From Steroidobacter agaridevorans (GTDB lineage: Bacteria; Pseudomonadota; Gammaproteobacteria; Steroidobacterales; Steroidobacteraceae), in NCBI RefSeq assembly GCF_009932555.1, contig NZ_BLJO01000003.1, positions 682,001 through 746,000 of the forward strand: a stretch of 64,000 nucleotides of DNA, written 5' to 3'. The position numbers were made by a program, and so were the translations under genes. Below the pieces are notes generated by a model. It did no database searches, was not told where the DNA came from, and saw nothing but the letters and a program-made list of their open reading frames with translations. The stretch's first letter is position 1. The number at the start of each line of letters is the position of its first letter. This document shows, piece after piece, positions 33,703-43,276 of the stretch.

Positions 33703-34203
33703 ATGCTGACAATCAATCGTCGCGTCGGTAACGCGCTGGGCTTTCTCGCTTGTGCGGCTCTGATGGGGTACGCGCTGTATGCGCAGCACGTGCTCGGGCT
33801 GGAGCCGTGTCCGCTGTGTATTTTTCAGCGTGTCGCGGTGATCGCGGTCGGCGTCTTGTTTCTGATCGCCGCGCTTCACAATCCCGCCTCGAACAAGGGA
33901 GCGCTGGCGTACGGCGTGCTGATCGATCTGGCGACGCTCGTGGGCATCGGCATTTCCGCGCGTCACATCTGGATCCAGGCGCAGCCGCCGGGTTCGGTGG
34001 CTGCCTGCGGCGCGGACTTGAACTATCTGCTGGAAATCATGCCCGTCACGGACGTGATCAACAAAGTGCTGTTCGGCTCGGGCGAGTGCGGCAAGATCGA
34101 CTGGAGCCTGCTCGGTCTGTCCATGCCCTGGTGGGTGCTGATCTCGCTGGTGGCGCTGGGCGCCTGGGCGGCGATCGTCAATATCGCCGCCCGCGCCAAG
34201 TAA
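33703..34203 (+). CDS. dsbB: Disulfide bond formation protein DsbB
   Basis: 166 residues with four transmembrane helices. It reoxidises periplasmic DsbA and passes electrons to quinone. The first redox pair is EPCPLCIFQR (near residues 35-45) after helix one; the second pair is split between AACGADLN and GSGECGKIDW in the second periplasmic loop. The length is normal. It starts 3 bases after phoU and ends directly against the convergent dapE stop. Confidence 0.94.
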   Translation: MLTINRRVGNALGFLACAALMGYALYAQHVLGLEPCPLCIFQRVAVIAVGVLFLIAALHNPASNKGALAYGVLIDLATLVGIGISARHIWIQAQPPGSVAACGADLNYLLEIMPVTDVINKVLFGSGECGKIDWSLLGLSMPWWVLISLVALGAWAAIVNIAARAK

Positions 34204-35349
34204 TTACTTAGCCAGCATCAACTCCATCACCCGCTCATACATCTGCGTGAGCGTGACGATGTCGTCGACCCGCACGTTCTCGTTCACCTTGTGAATGCTG
34301 GCGTTGAGCACGCCGAGCTCGACGACTTGCGCGCCGGTGGGCGCGATGAAGCGGCCGTCTGAGGTGCCGCCGGTGGTGGACAGCTCCGGAGTGCGATTCG
34401 CTTTTTCCTGAATCGCCTGCACCACGGCCTTCGACAGCGCGCCCGGCGCGGTGAAGAAGGGCAGGCCGGAGACAAACCACTCCAGCGTGTAGTTCACCTT
34501 GTGACGGTTCAGGATCTCGGTGATCGTGGACTGCAGTTTCTCGACCGTCTGCTCGGTGGAGAAGCGGATGTTGAAGCGAGCCTTGAGCTCGCCCGGGATC
34601 ACGTTCGGCGCGCCGGTGCCGGCGCTGATGTTCGAGATCTGGAACGTCGTTGGCTGGAAGAACTCGTTGCCTTTGTCCCAGGTGCGTGCCGCGAGCTCGG
34701 CCAACGCCGGCGCCACGGCGTGAACCGGGTTGTCGGCCAGATGGGGATATGCGACGTGCCCCTGGACGCCGTGCACGGTCAGCTTGCCTGACAGCGAGCC
34801 ACGCCGGCCGATCTTGATCACATCGCCCAGTTTGTCGGTGCTGCTCGGCTCGCCGACCACGCAGTAGTCGATCTTCTCGTTGCGCGACTCGAGCACTTCC
34901 ATGACGCGACGGGTGCCGTCGACCGACGGGCCTTCCTCGTCGCTGGTCAGCAGGAAGGCGAGGGTGCCTTTGTGATTGGGGTGCTTGGCGACAAAGCGCT
35001 CGGTGGCGACGACCATGGCGGCAAGGCCGCTCTTCATATCCGCGGCGCCCCGGCCATACAGAATGCCGTCGCGGATGACCGGCTCGAACGGATCGGTGTG
35101 CCACTCTTCCCGCGGACCCGTCGGGACCACGTCGGTGTGTCCGGCGAAGCACAGCAGCGGGCGCTCGGTGCCGTGCAGGGCCCAGATATTCTCGACCGGA
35201 CCGAACGGCATGCGCTCGACGCGGAAGCCCGCGGCCTCGAGGCGCTGCGCGATGATCTGCAGGCAACCCTGATCCTCCGGGCTGACCGAGGGACGACGGA
35301 TGAGTTCCTGGGTCAGGAGCAGAGTCGGGTCGTCGGCGGGCGTGGGCAA
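34204..35349 (-). CDS. dapE: Succinyl-diaminopimelate desuccinylase
   Basis: Zinc-dependent M20 enzyme of the succinylase branch of lysine/diaminopimelate synthesis. Metal ligands and catalytic residues: [44 protein letters not shown], and the C-terminal TGGTSDGRF. The C-terminal half has the dimerisation lid ([25 protein letters not shown]). The TTG at 35349 is preferred as start because AGGAG lies 9 bases before it; a TTG at 35367 has none. dapD and dapC lie 8 kb away on the same strand. Confidence 0.93.
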   Translation of the reverse strand: MPTPADDPTLLLTQELIRRPSVSPEDQGCLQIIAQRLEAAGFRVERMPFGPVENIWALHGTERPLLCFAGHTDVVPTGPREEWHTDPFEPVIRDGILYGRGAADMKSGLAAMVVATERFVAKHPNHKGTLAFLLTSDEEGPSVDGTRRVMEVLESRNEKIDYCVVGEPSSTDKLGDVIKIGRRGSLSGKLTVHGVQGHVAYPHLADNPVHAVAPALAELAARTWDKGNEFFQPTTFQISNISAGTGAPNVIPGELKARFNIRFSTEQTVEKLQSTITEILNRHKVNYTLEWFVSGLPFFTAPGALSKAVVQAIQEKANRTPELSTTGGTSDGRFIAPTGAQVVELGVLNASIHKVNENVRVDDIVTLTQMYERVMELMLAK

Positions 35350-35524
35350 GGGCGTGAACTCCTGCAAGCGAGAGAGCAGCGGTGGGGAAGTGGGCGCGGT
35401 CTTATATCCAGGTGCACCCCGGCTCGCAAGGGGTGTCGCTAAGTCGCTACCCCAAAACGAATTTTCTGCGACCGTGAGCGGCTTGTTACGCCCAGATGAC
35501 GAAATCGGAGCCGAACCGGCCCGG

Positions 35525-35558
35525 CTGTAATACGACTGTCATCGAAGGCCGTCAGACT
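35525..35558 (+). promoter_or_regulatory. Pho box of the pst operon
   Basis: CTGTAAT (35525-35531), spacer ACGA, CTGTCAT (35536-35542) is the best Pho box in the window. Ten bases later CAGACT (35553-35558) occupies the -10 position but matches weakly, which is common at strongly activated promoters. Confidence 0.75.
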
Positions 35559-35619
35559 CCGCGCCAGCTAGCTGATTCACCTGTTTCGGTCCTCTCTCCC
35601 ATAACGAGGGTTCAAATCA

Positions 35620-36624
35620 ATGAAGTTGTGGCACAAGTTGGGCGCGTCGGTCTTCCTGACGGGCTTCGCGGCTGTAGCCGCGCCGCAGTTCGCACACGCG
35701 CAGAGCGTCATCAAGATCGACGGCTCCAGCACCGTGTTCCCGATCGCCGAAGCGGTCGCCGAGGAATTCCAGATCAGCAAGAAGGGCAAGGTTCGCGTCA
35801 CCGTCGGCATCGCCGGCACGGGCGGCGGCTTCAAGCGCTTCTGCCGTGGCGAGACCGACATCTCCAACGCCTCGCGCCCCATCCTGAAGGAAGAGATGGA
35901 AGTCTGCGCCAAGGCCGGCATCAAATATATGGAGCTGCCGGTGGCGTTCGACGCGCTGACCGTCGTGGTCAACCCGCAGAACAACTGGGTCAAGTCGCTG
36001 ACCGCGGCTGACCTGAAGAAGATGTGGGAGCCGGGCGCGCAGGGCCGCGTGACCAAGTGGAACCAGGTGCGTTCCGAATGGCCGGCCCAGCCGCTGATGC
36101 TGTTCGGTCCCGGCGCCGACTCCGGCACGTTCGACTACTTCACCGAAGCCGTGAACGGCAAGGCCAAGGCCAGCCGTGGCGACTACACCGCGAGCGAAGA
36201 CGACAACGTGCTCGTGCAGGGCGTGGAGAACAACAAGAACGCCATCGGCTACTTCGGCTACGCGTACTACATCGCGCACAAGGACAAGATGCGCGCGGTG
36301 CCGATCGTGAATCCGCAGGGCAAGGAAATCGGCCCGAGCATCGCCGCCGTGAACGATGGCAGCTACAACCCGCTGTCGCGTCCGCTCTTCATCTACGTGC
36401 GCGATACCGCCGCCGCCCGCGCCGAAGTCAAGGAGTTCATCAATTTCTACCTGACCGATGGCGCCAAGCTCGCCGAGGAAGTGGGTTATGTCCCGCTGCC
36501 GGCCGAGGCTTACAAGGTGGCGTTGAAACACTTCAACGACAAGAAGCTGGGCACCGTGTTCGGCGGCGTGCCGGAAGTCGGTGTGACCATCGACGCGCTG
36601 CTGGCGCGCGAAGGCAAGCTCTAA
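35620..36624 (+). CDS. pstS: Periplasmic phosphate-binding protein PstS
   Basis: 334 residues with signal peptide ending AHAQS. Captures Pi for the PstCAB transporter. Family motifs: IKIDGSSTVFPIAEAVAEEF, GTGGGFKRFCRGETDISNASRPI, the binding-site GPGADSGTFDYFTE, and a later AIGYFGYAYY. The sequence type is that of the larger PstS group seen in Xanthomonadales-like and cyanobacterial genomes rather than E. coli PstS. A Pho box lies 78 bases upstream. A strong hairpin follows the gene, separating its message from pstC. Confidence 0.94.
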   Translation: MKLWHKLGASVFLTGFAAVAAPQFAHAQSVIKIDGSSTVFPIAEAVAEEFQISKKGKVRVTVGIAGTGGGFKRFCRGETDISNASRPILKEEMEVCAKAGIKYMELPVAFDALTVVVNPQNNWVKSLTAADLKKMWEPGAQGRVTKWNQVRSEWPAQPLMLFGPGADSGTFDYFTEAVNGKAKASRGDYTASEDDNVLVQGVENNKNAIGYFGYAYYIAHKDKMRAVPIVNPQGKEIGPSIAAVNDGSYNPLSRPLFIYVRDTAAARAEVKEFINFYLTDGAKLAEEVGYVPLPAEAYKVALKHFNDKKLGTVFGGVPEVGVTIDALLAREGKL

Positions 36625-36653
36625 TCGGCTTCGATAAATAGGGTAAACCAGCG

Positions 36654-36692
36654 GGCGGAATTCCCGGTGCTCCCCTTGCCGGGAGTTCCGCC
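36654..36692 (+). promoter_or_regulatory. Intercistronic hairpin between pstS and pstC
   Basis: A 14-bp stem (GGCGGAATTCCCGG against CCGGGAGTTCCGCC, one G-T pair) with a short loop and no T run. Such a structure would protect the 3' end of pstS mRNA and lower downstream expression, matching the usual need for more PstS than PstCAB. Confidence 0.55.
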
Positions 36693-36796
36693 ACAGCTGG
36701 AGCTGGGATCAGAGGCGCTGTAACACTACAATGCGCCCTTCGCGGACGGGCCGGTGCACGCACCTGGCGGCGTGACACACGGGCAAGCGGGTATCT

Positions 36797-37729
36797 ATGG
36801 CTTCTACGGCGGCTACAACTTCCAACGATCTGGTTTCGCGCAGCGGCCTGCGCTACCGCAAGATCCGGGACCGCATCGTCGAGACGTTCCTGCTCGCGGC
36901 CGGCCTGGTCGCGGTGTTCACGACCCTGGCCATCGTGGTCATCCTGTTGACCGAATCGGCCGCGTTCTTCGAGCACGTCTCGCTGAAAGACTTCCTCACC
37001 GACACGATGTGGACGCCGCTGTTCGCGGACGCTCACTACGGCATCCTGCCGCTGGTGGCGGGCACGTTGACGACCACGATCGTGGCGCTGATCGTCGCCG
37101 TGCCGGTGGGCACCATCATTGCGATCTACCTGAGCGAGTTCGCGTCGCACCGGCTGCGCGAGACGGTCAAACCGATCCTCGAATTGCTCGGCGCGGTGCC
37201 GACCGTGGTGTACGGCTACTTCGCGCTGACAGCGGTGACGCCGTTGTTACAGATGCTCATGCCCGAGCTGCCGGGCTTCAACATGCTGAGCGCCGGCCTG
37301 GTGATCGGCTTGATGATCGTTCCTTATGTCGCGTCGGTCAGCGAAGACGCGATGCGCGCCGTCCCGCGTTACATGCGCGAAGGCTCGTACGCGATGGGCG
37401 CGACCCGCTTGCAGACGGCGCTCCGTGTCGTTGTGCCGGGCGCGTTCTCCGGCCTTGCGGCCGCGTTCATTCTCGGCATCTCGCGCGCCGTCGGTGAGAC
37501 GATGGTCGTCGCGATCGCCGCCGGCATGCAGCCGAACTTCACCTTCGATCCGCGCGAGCAGGCCGCGACCATCACCGCTTACATCGTGCAGGTCAGCCTG
37601 GGCGATCTGCCCCACGGCAGTATCGGTTATCAGAGTATTTTTGCCGCCGGTCTGGTGCTGATGTTGATCACGCTCATCTTCAACGTGATCGGCTTCTCGC
37701 TGACGCGTAAGTTCCGCGAGGCGTACTGA
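36797..37729 (+). CDS. pstC: Phosphate ABC transporter permease PstC
   Basis: 310 residues with six membrane helices. After a short N-terminal helix (VETFLLAAGLVAVFTTLAIVVILLTES) come the loop, the core permease helices, and the binding-protein-dependent transport motif SEDAMRAVPRYMREGSYAMGATRLQTALRVVVPGAFSG (EAA loop), which contacts PstB. The TonB-independent inner-membrane transporter is completed by PstA, whose ATG overlaps the PstC stop as TGATGG. Confidence 0.94.
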   Translation: MASTAATTSNDLVSRSGLRYRKIRDRIVETFLLAAGLVAVFTTLAIVVILLTESAAFFEHVSLKDFLTDTMWTPLFADAHYGILPLVAGTLTTTIVALIVAVPVGTIIAIYLSEFASHRLRETVKPILELLGAVPTVVYGYFALTAVTPLLQMLMPELPGFNMLSAGLVIGLMIVPYVASVSEDAMRAVPRYMREGSYAMGATRLQTALRVVVPGAFSGLAAAFILGISRAVGETMVVAIAAGMQPNFTFDPREQAATITAYIVQVSLGDLPHGSIGYQSIFAAGLVLMLITLIFNVIGFSLTRKFREAY

Positions 37730-38670
37730 TGGCCACCGCAAACGTTCCGGATTATTTGCACCCGGATTCGATCCGCACCGGCCTGTCGCGGCGGAAGATG
37801 CTCGACCAGGTGTTCGTGATCGTCGGCCTGGTGCTGATGTTCGCCTGTCTGGGCGTGCTGGCCGTGCTGTTCATGAACCTGGTGCTCGACGGCTCGGAGC
37901 GCTTCGGCTGGGACTTCTTCACCAACTTCCCGTCACGCCGCGCCGAGCGCGCCGGCATTCTGGGCGCCTGGGTCGGCACCTCGCTGATTATGCTGGTGAC
38001 TGCGTTCTGCGCGGTGCCGGTCGGCGTGGCCGCGGCGATCTATCTCGAAGAGTACGCGCCGAAGAACTGGTTCACCGCGATCATCGAGATCAACGTGACC
38101 AATCTGGCGGGCGTGCCGTCCATCGTCTACGGCCTGCTGGCGCTGGGCCTGTTCGTGTATCAGTTCGGGCTGGGGCAGAGCATCGCCGCCGCCGGCCTGA
38201 CGCTGGCGCTGCTGATCCTGCCCATCGTCATCGTCGCGACGCGTGAGTCGATCCGCGCCGTGCCGAAGTCGATTCGCGAAGCGGCGTATGGCCTGGGCGC
38301 CACGCGCTGGGAAGTGACCAAGGACCACGTGCTGCCGTACTCCACGGGCGGCATTCTCACCGGCATGATCCTCGGCCTGTCGCGCGCCATCGGCGAGACG
38401 GCGCCCATCATCACCATCGGCGCGCTGAGCTTCATCGCGTTCCTGCCGTCCTCGCCGATCACCAGCGAGTTTCCGTTTATCTCTTTCCAGTGGTTGAACG
38501 ATCCGTTCACGGCCATGCCCATCCAGATGTTCAACTGGGTGTCGCGTCCGGACCAGGCGTTCCAGGCGAACGCGGCTGCGGCCGGCGCTATCCTGCTCGG
38601 CATGACGCTGCTCATGAACGCGGTGGCGATCTGGATCCGCTACCGCTTCCGCAAGAAGATCAATTGGTGA
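37729..38670 (+). CDS. pstA: Phosphate ABC transporter permease PstA
   Basis: 313 residues. Six-helix permease partner of PstC. The EAA motif is ESIRAVPKSIREAAYGLGATRWEVTKDHVLPYSTGGI; GVPSIVYGLLALGLFVYQFGLG is characteristic of PstA. Starts within the PstC stop and is followed by pstB 4 bases later, so translation is coupled through the operon. Confidence 0.94.
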   Translation: MATANVPDYLHPDSIRTGLSRRKMLDQVFVIVGLVLMFACLGVLAVLFMNLVLDGSERFGWDFFTNFPSRRAERAGILGAWVGTSLIMLVTAFCAVPVGVAAAIYLEEYAPKNWFTAIIEINVTNLAGVPSIVYGLLALGLFVYQFGLGQSIAAAGLTLALLILPIVIVATRESIRAVPKSIREAAYGLGATRWEVTKDHVLPYSTGGILTGMILGLSRAIGETAPIITIGALSFIAFLPSSPITSEFPFISFQWLNDPFTAMPIQMFNWVSRPDQAFQANAAAAGAILLGMTLLMNAVAIWIRYRFRKKINW

Positions 38671-38673
38671 CCT

Positions 38674-39567
38674 ATGATCGAGACCACGAGCACACGGGGC
38701 ACCCCGGAGAGCACTTTGCGTAACGAAGAGAATGCGCGCCCGGCCGGAGCCGTGACGCCTCGCGTGAACATCGCGGTGGACGACACTCGTCAGTCGCGTG
38801 CGATCACCAGCGTGAAGGCGCAGGTCGAGAACCTGAATTTCTATTACGGCCAGAACCGCGCGCTGAAGAACCTCTCGATTCCCATTGCGGACAAGCAGGT
38901 CACGGCGCTGATCGGTCCGTCGGGCTGCGGCAAGAGCACGTTCCTGCGTTGTTTCAACCGTATGCACGATCTGCAGCCGGACACGCGCTACGAAGGCAGC
39001 ATCACGCTGCATCCGGACAACATCAATCTGGTCGGTGCCGGCATCGATCCGATCGAAGTGCGCATGCGCATCGGCATGGTGTTCCAGAAGCCGAACCCGT
39101 TCCCCAAGACGATTTTTGAAAATGTGGCCTATGGGCTGCGTCTGCGTGGCGTGCGCAATCGCGCGACGCTCGCCGAGGAAGTGGAGAAGGCGCTGCGTGG
39201 CGCCGCGTTGTGGGATGAAGTGAAAGACCGCTTGCAGGATTCGGCGCTGGCATTGTCCGGCGGCCAGATGCAGCGTCTGTGTATCGCCCGCGCGCTCGCG
39301 ACCACGCCGGAAATCCTGCTGTTCGACGAGCCGACCTCGGCGCTCGATCCGATCGCCACGGCCAAGATCGAGGAGCTGATCTCGACGTTGCGCGATCAGG
39401 TCACGGTGCTGATCGTGACTCACAACATGCAACAGGCGGCGCGTGTCTCCGACTACACCGCCTTCATGTATCTCGGCGAGCTCATCGAATTCGACGAGGC
39501 CGCCAAGATCTTCACCAACCCGAGCAAGAAGGCGACCGAAGACTACATCACCGGTCGTTACGGCTAA
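38674..39567 (+). CDS. pstB: Phosphate import ATP-binding protein PstB
   Basis: 297 residues. Walker [18 protein letters not shown] near residue 90, Q loop [16 protein letters not shown], signature [17 protein letters not shown], Walker [13 protein letters not shown], and the switch histidine in [14 protein letters not shown]. The first 50 residues are a non-conserved extension (a start nearer [17 protein letters not shown] would be the normal PstB N terminus), so the true start might be further downstream. Powers Pi import and relays status to PhoR with PhoU. Confidence 0.95.
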   Translation: MIETTSTRGTPESTLRNEENARPAGAVTPRVNIAVDDTRQSRAITSVKAQVENLNFYYGQNRALKNLSIPIADKQVTALIGPSGCGKSTFLRCFNRMHDLQPDTRYEGSITLHPDNINLVGAGIDPIEVRMRIGMVFQKPNPFPKTIFENVAYGLRLRGVRNRATLAEEVEKALRGAALWDEVKDRLQDSALALSGGQMQRLCIARALATTPEILLFDEPTSALDPIATAKIEELISTLRDQVTVLIVTHNMQQAARVSDYTAFMYLGELIEFDEAAKIFTNPSKKATEDYITGRYG

Positions 39568-39579
39568 CTTTCTATCGCC

Positions 39580-40311
39580 ATGAACATGGGCGGGTCCGAT
39601 CCCGTGGAAGGCCATACCGCCAAGGCATTCGATGCCGCGCTCTCCGATCTGCGCCTGCAGATCGTGGGCATGGGCGGGCTGGTGATCGACCAGGTGTCGG
39701 CCGCCGTGCGTGCGCTGCTCGACGGTGACGCCGCAGTCGCCGACCTGGTGCTGTCCCGGGAAAACAAAGTCAACGAGCTGGAGCGTTTCGTCGATCGCGA
39801 GGCGTTTCGCCTGATCGCGCTTCATCAGCCGATGGCGAGCGATCTGCGCATGGCCAAGGCCGCGTCGCGGATCACGGTCGAGTTGGAGCGCGCCGGCGAC
39901 GAAGCGAAGAAGATCGCGAAGTTCGCCGCCCGCGTCGCCACGGGCGAGCCGCAAGGGCCAGTGCTCGCGGTCGCACGTTTCCTTCGGCACATGGCGGAGC
40001 TGACCACGGGCATGCTTCGCGATGCCGTGCGTTCCCTGGACGAATCGAATGCGGAGATGGCGAGCGCCGTGCGGGCTCGCGATTCGGAGCTCGACGATGA
40101 GTTTGCCGCCGCCCTTCGTCAGATCCTGACGCTGGCCATGCAAGACGCTCGTTTCCTCGGCGCGACGATCGATACCGTGTTCGCACTCAAAGGGCTGGAG
40201 CGCATCGGCGATCATGCCAAGAACATCGCCGAGCAAGTCCTGTTCGTCGCCAGCGGCGAAGACGTAAGACATACAAAGAAAGCCGCCGAAGCCGGCACGC
40301 CCGAGAAATAA
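39580..40311 (+). CDS. phoU: Phosphate signalling protein PhoU (copy 2)
   Basis: 243 residues, last gene of the pst operon, 12 bases after pstB. Two three-helix bundles carry the metal motifs: VELERAGDEAKKIAKFAA and LKGLERIGDHAKNIAEQVLF. The first motif has ERAGDEAKK rather than ERIGDEAE as in copy 1. The protein begins HTAKAFDAALSDLRLQIVGMGGLV. Its operon position makes this the likely partner of PstB/PhoR; copy 1, beside the porin, may have a distinct or backup role. Confidence 0.92.
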   Translation: MNMGGSDPVEGHTAKAFDAALSDLRLQIVGMGGLVIDQVSAAVRALLDGDAAVADLVLSRENKVNELERFVDREAFRLIALHQPMASDLRMAKAASRITVELERAGDEAKKIAKFAARVATGEPQGPVLAVARFLRHMAELTTGMLRDAVRSLDESNAEMASAVRARDSELDDEFAAALRQILTLAMQDARFLGATIDTVFALKGLERIGDHAKNIAEQVLFVASGEDVRHTKKAAEAGTPEK

Positions 40312-40414
40312 TTTCTCACGCTCCGCCGCACGATGGCGGCCGGCCGACTCGACGCAGATTCCCCCAGCGTCGCGACATCGTATGATGCGCCGATCTATCG
40401 GAAGGGGGCCTGCC

Positions 40415-40864
40415 ATGGTTCGTCGCGCGATATCCCTATCGGTCGCCTGTACTGTTTTCGGCTTCGCCGCCGGCATCTACGCGGCCTCCGGACCGCAAAT
40501 GATCGTGACTCCGATCGAGGGCGCTGTGTTCAAGCCCATGGATCCCGCACGGCCGGGGTCTCCAGAGGTCGCCATCCTCCGCGGCGATCCGGCGAATGGA
40601 CCCTCGTCCATGTTGATGAAGTTCGGCAAAGGCGACGGGCGCATGCACGTTCACTCCTCGGACTACGATCTCGTCGTGGTCAAAGGCCAGATGAAACATT
40701 GGCAGCCCGGCGAAACCGCGGCGACCGCCAAGCTGCTCGGTCCGGGCAGCTATTGGTTCCAACCCGGCAATCAGACGCACGTCGACAGTTGTCTCAGCGA
40801 TGAATGCTTGATGTATGTGCAGTGGGGCGGCAAGCAGGATAGTCGCGCGGCGGGAGCGAATTGA
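40415..40864 (+). CDS. Secreted cupin-domain protein (149 aa)
   Basis: The start at 40415 follows GGAAGGGGG with good spacing; the upstream ATG at 40385 lacks one. Signal peptide MVRRAISLSVACTVFGFAAGIYA. The body is a single cupin fold with metal-binding pattern HVHSSDYDLVVVKGQ and a second strand HWQPGETAATAKLLGPGSYWFQPGNQTHVDSC, resembling DUF4437-type cupins. The substrate is unknown. Its stop overlaps the start of the M20 peptidase gene (TGATG), so the two are cotranscribed. Confidence 0.8.
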   Translation: MVRRAISLSVACTVFGFAAGIYAASGPQMIVTPIEGAVFKPMDPARPGSPEVAILRGDPANGPSSMLMKFGKGDGRMHVHSSDYDLVVVKGQMKHWQPGETAATAKLLGPGSYWFQPGNQTHVDSCLSDECLMYVQWGGKQDSRAAGAN

Positions 40865-42402
40865 TGCATCGACTGAACAGCATCGCGGCAGGCCTGTGCG
40901 TTCTGCTGCTGCAGGCGAATGCGTTCGCCGGCTCGCAGGCCACAGCAATCACGGCGGCCACGCAGAAGAACCTCCCGGAGTATCTCGAGCTGCTCAGCCT
41001 GCCGAACGTTGCAGCCGAGCCGAAGGACATCGAGCGCAACGTCGTATTCCTGGAGCAGAGCTTTCAGAAGCGCGGCTTCAAGACCCATCGGCTCGAGAAT
41101 CCCGCCGGGCGGCCCATGCTCCTGGCCGAGTTGGACGGTGCGCGGGCGTCGGTGCCGACGATCCTGTTCTATGCCCACTTCGATGGGCAGCCCATCGTCA
41201 AAGAAGAGTGGGCGCAGAAAGATCCCTTCGAGCCGGTCGTGAAGGAGAGAAACGCGCAGGGCGCGTGGCAAGAGGTGCCGCGGGAGCGATTGTTTGCAAA
41301 GCCGTTCGACCCGGAGCTGCGCGTGTTCGCACGCTCGGCGTCCGACGATAAATCGCCCATCGTCATGCTGCTGACGGCGGTGGATGTACTGCAATCACAG
41401 CGCAAGACACCGGCCATCAACGTCAAAGTGCTGCTCGATTCGGAAGAGGAGATGGGCTCGCCGAGTCTCGCGACCACGGTCAAAGCCCATGCGCAGCTGT
41501 TCAAAGCGGACGCGCTGATCGTGCTCGACGGGCCGCTGCATGGCTCCGGCAAGCCGACGCTGGTGTTCGGCAATCGCGGCATCACGCAGGCGACGCTGAC
41601 CGTATTTGGGCCAACCGCGCCGTTACACAGCGGTCACTTCGGCAACTATGTGCCGAACCCGGCGCTGCGGCTCGCTTCGTTGCTGGCATCGATGAAGGAT
41701 GACGACGGGCGTGTGCGGGTCGAGGGTTATTACGATGGCATCGAGCTCAGCGACGCCGACCGTCAGATTCTCAGAGCGACCGGCGACGATGAGGCCGCGC
41801 TGCTCAAGCGCGCCGGTATTGCGAAAGCCGAGCGCGTCGGTGCGACCTACCAGGAAGCGCTTCAGTATCCATCGCTCAACGTGCGAGGCATGGCCTCGGC
41901 TTCGGTCGGAGCAAAGGCGTCGAACATCGTGCCCAGCGAAGCCGTCGCTGAAATCGACATCCGCACGACACCGGAGACGGACGGCCGCCGCCTGTTCGAG
42001 CTGCTGAAACGTCACATCGAGAAACAGGGCTATCATCTGGTCGACGCGGCGCCGACAAAAGAGCAGCGCGCGAACTACGACAAGCTCGCGATGTTCAAGC
42101 TCGGGAGCGTGGAAGCCGCGGCGCGCGTGCCGATGGATGCGCCGGTCGGGCGCTGGGCGATGACTGCTTTGAAGTCGGCCACTGCGCCGGCGCCGAAGGC
42201 GGAGCCGGTGCGAATCAGGATGATGGGAGGAACGGTGCCGACCGATGTACTGGTCGAGGCGCTGGGACTGCCGTTCTTGCTGGTGCCGACGGTGAACGCC
42301 GATAACAATCAGCACACGTTCGACGAGAACATGCGCCTGGGCAACTTCGTCACCGGCGCCGAGACTGTCTACAGCCTGCTGGTGACGAAGTACCCGAAGT
42401 AG
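40864..42402 (+). CDS. Secreted M20-family metallopeptidase (512 aa)
   Basis: Signal peptide MHRLNSIAAGLCVLLLQANAFAG. M20 dizinc motif set: LFYAHFDGQP, SASDDKSPIV, LLDSEEEMGSPS with catalytic glutamate, VLDGPLHGSGKP, HSGHFGNYVPNP in the dimerisation region, and a C-terminal NNQHTFDENMRL with the last histidine. The domain insert and size resemble carboxypeptidase-like dipeptidases (CNDP/PepV type). Predicted periplasmic peptide hydrolase. Coupled to the cupin gene and convergent with dapD 3 bases away. Confidence 0.9.
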   Translation: MHRLNSIAAGLCVLLLQANAFAGSQATAITAATQKNLPEYLELLSLPNVAAEPKDIERNVVFLEQSFQKRGFKTHRLENPAGRPMLLAELDGARASVPTILFYAHFDGQPIVKEEWAQKDPFEPVVKERNAQGAWQEVPRERLFAKPFDPELRVFARSASDDKSPIVMLLTAVDVLQSQRKTPAINVKVLLDSEEEMGSPSLATTVKAHAQLFKADALIVLDGPLHGSGKPTLVFGNRGITQATLTVFGPTAPLHSGHFGNYVPNPALRLASLLASMKDDDGRVRVEGYYDGIELSDADRQILRATGDDEAALLKRAGIAKAERVGATYQEALQYPSLNVRGMASASVGAKASNIVPSEAVAEIDIRTTPETDGRRLFELLKRHIEKQGYHLVDAAPTKEQRANYDKLAMFKLGSVEAAARVPMDAPVGRWAMTALKSATAPAPKAEPVRIRMMGGTVPTDVLVEALGLPFLLVPTVNADNNQHTFDENMRLGNFVTGAETVYSLLVTKYPK

Positions 42403-42405
42403 GGA

Positions 42406-43224
42406 TCAATCGCGCAGGAGTTCGTTGAGGCTGACTTTGGAGCGCGTCTGCGCATCGACGCGCTTCACGATCACGGCGCAGTACAGGCCGCATTTGCCGG
42501 TCGCCGAAGGCAGCGAGCCGGCAACGACGACCGCGCCGGCGGGCACGCGACCATAGGTGACTTCATCGCGCTCGCGGTCGTAAATCTTGGTGCTGGCGCC
42601 GATGAATACGCCCATCGAGATGACCGCGCCTTCCTCGACGATCACGCCCTCGACGATCTCGGAGCGGGCGCCGATGAAGCAGTTGTCCTCGATGATGGTC
42701 GGGTTGGCCTGCAACGGTTCGAGCACGCCGCCGATACCGGCGCCGCCCGACAGATGCACGTTCTTGCCGATCTGCGCGCACGAACCGACGGTTGCCCACG
42801 TGTCCACCATCGTGCCTTCGCCGACGAAGGCGCCGACGTTGACGTAGGAGGGCATCAGAATCGAATTCGGCGACACGAATGCGCCACGACGGACGATGGC
42901 ATGCGGCACGACGCGCACACCTTCGGCGCGGAAGCGCGCTTCGTCGTAATCGGAGTACTTCAGCGGCACCTTGTCGAAGAACTGGGTGAAGCCGGCTTCC
43001 ATCGGCCGATTGTCATAAAGCCGGAACGACAGCAGCACGGCCTTCTTCAGCCACTGATTGACGACCCATTTGCCGTCGCGCTTTTCGGCGACCCGGGCCT
43101 TGCCGTTGTCGAGCAGCGTCAGAGCTTCTTCGACTGCACCGCGGACATCGGTGGGGGCGTTCTTGGGATTGAACTCGGAGCGACGCTCGAAAGCGGCGTT
43201 GATGATGTTGGCTAGCTCGGTCAT
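42406..43224 (-). CDS. dapD: 2,3,4,5-tetrahydropyridine-2,6-dicarboxylate N-succinyltransferase
   Basis: 272 residues. Acyl-CoA-dependent left-handed beta-helix enzyme that succinylates tetrahydrodipicolinate. Hexapeptide repeats are evident from about residue 105 ([58 protein letters not shown]). The start at 43224 ([18 protein letters not shown]) matches the family; the frame extends 10 codons further but without support. A perfect hairpin separates it from dapC upstream. With dapC and dapE it covers the succinylase branch. Confidence 0.95.
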   Translation of the reverse strand: MTELANIINAAFERRSEFNPKNAPTDVRGAVEEALTLLDNGKARVAEKRDGKWVVNQWLKKAVLLSFRLYDNRPMEAGFTQFFDKVPLKYSDYDEARFRAEGVRVVPHAIVRRGAFVSPNSILMPSYVNVGAFVGEGTMVDTWATVGSCAQIGKNVHLSGGAGIGGVLEPLQANPTIIEDNCFIGARSEIVEGVIVEEGAVISMGVFIGASTKIYDRERDEVTYGRVPAGAVVVAGSLPSATGKCGLYCAVIVKRVDAQTRSKVSLNELLRD

Positions 43225-43253
43225 GGCGGAATTGTATCCCAAACCGAGCGCCA

Positions 43254-43275
43254 ACCACTGACTAAAGTCAGTGGT
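43254..43275 (-). promoter_or_regulatory. Perfect hairpin between dapC and dapD
   Basis: ACCACTGAC (43254-43262), loop TAAA, GTCAGTGGT (43267-43275), a perfect 9-bp stem filling most of the 52-base dapC-dapD gap. It has no T run on the minus strand, so an RNA-processing or attenuation role is possible. Confidence 0.4.
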
Positions 43276-43276
43276 G

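Noticed and set aside
37933-40476. Very long minus-strand open frame (847 codons) opposite pstA-pstB-phoU
   Set aside because: It is antisense to well-recognised genes, has a composition expected from GC-rich codon bias, and shows no domain or binding site. The same applies to the long frames at 55817-58396 and 45103-47313.
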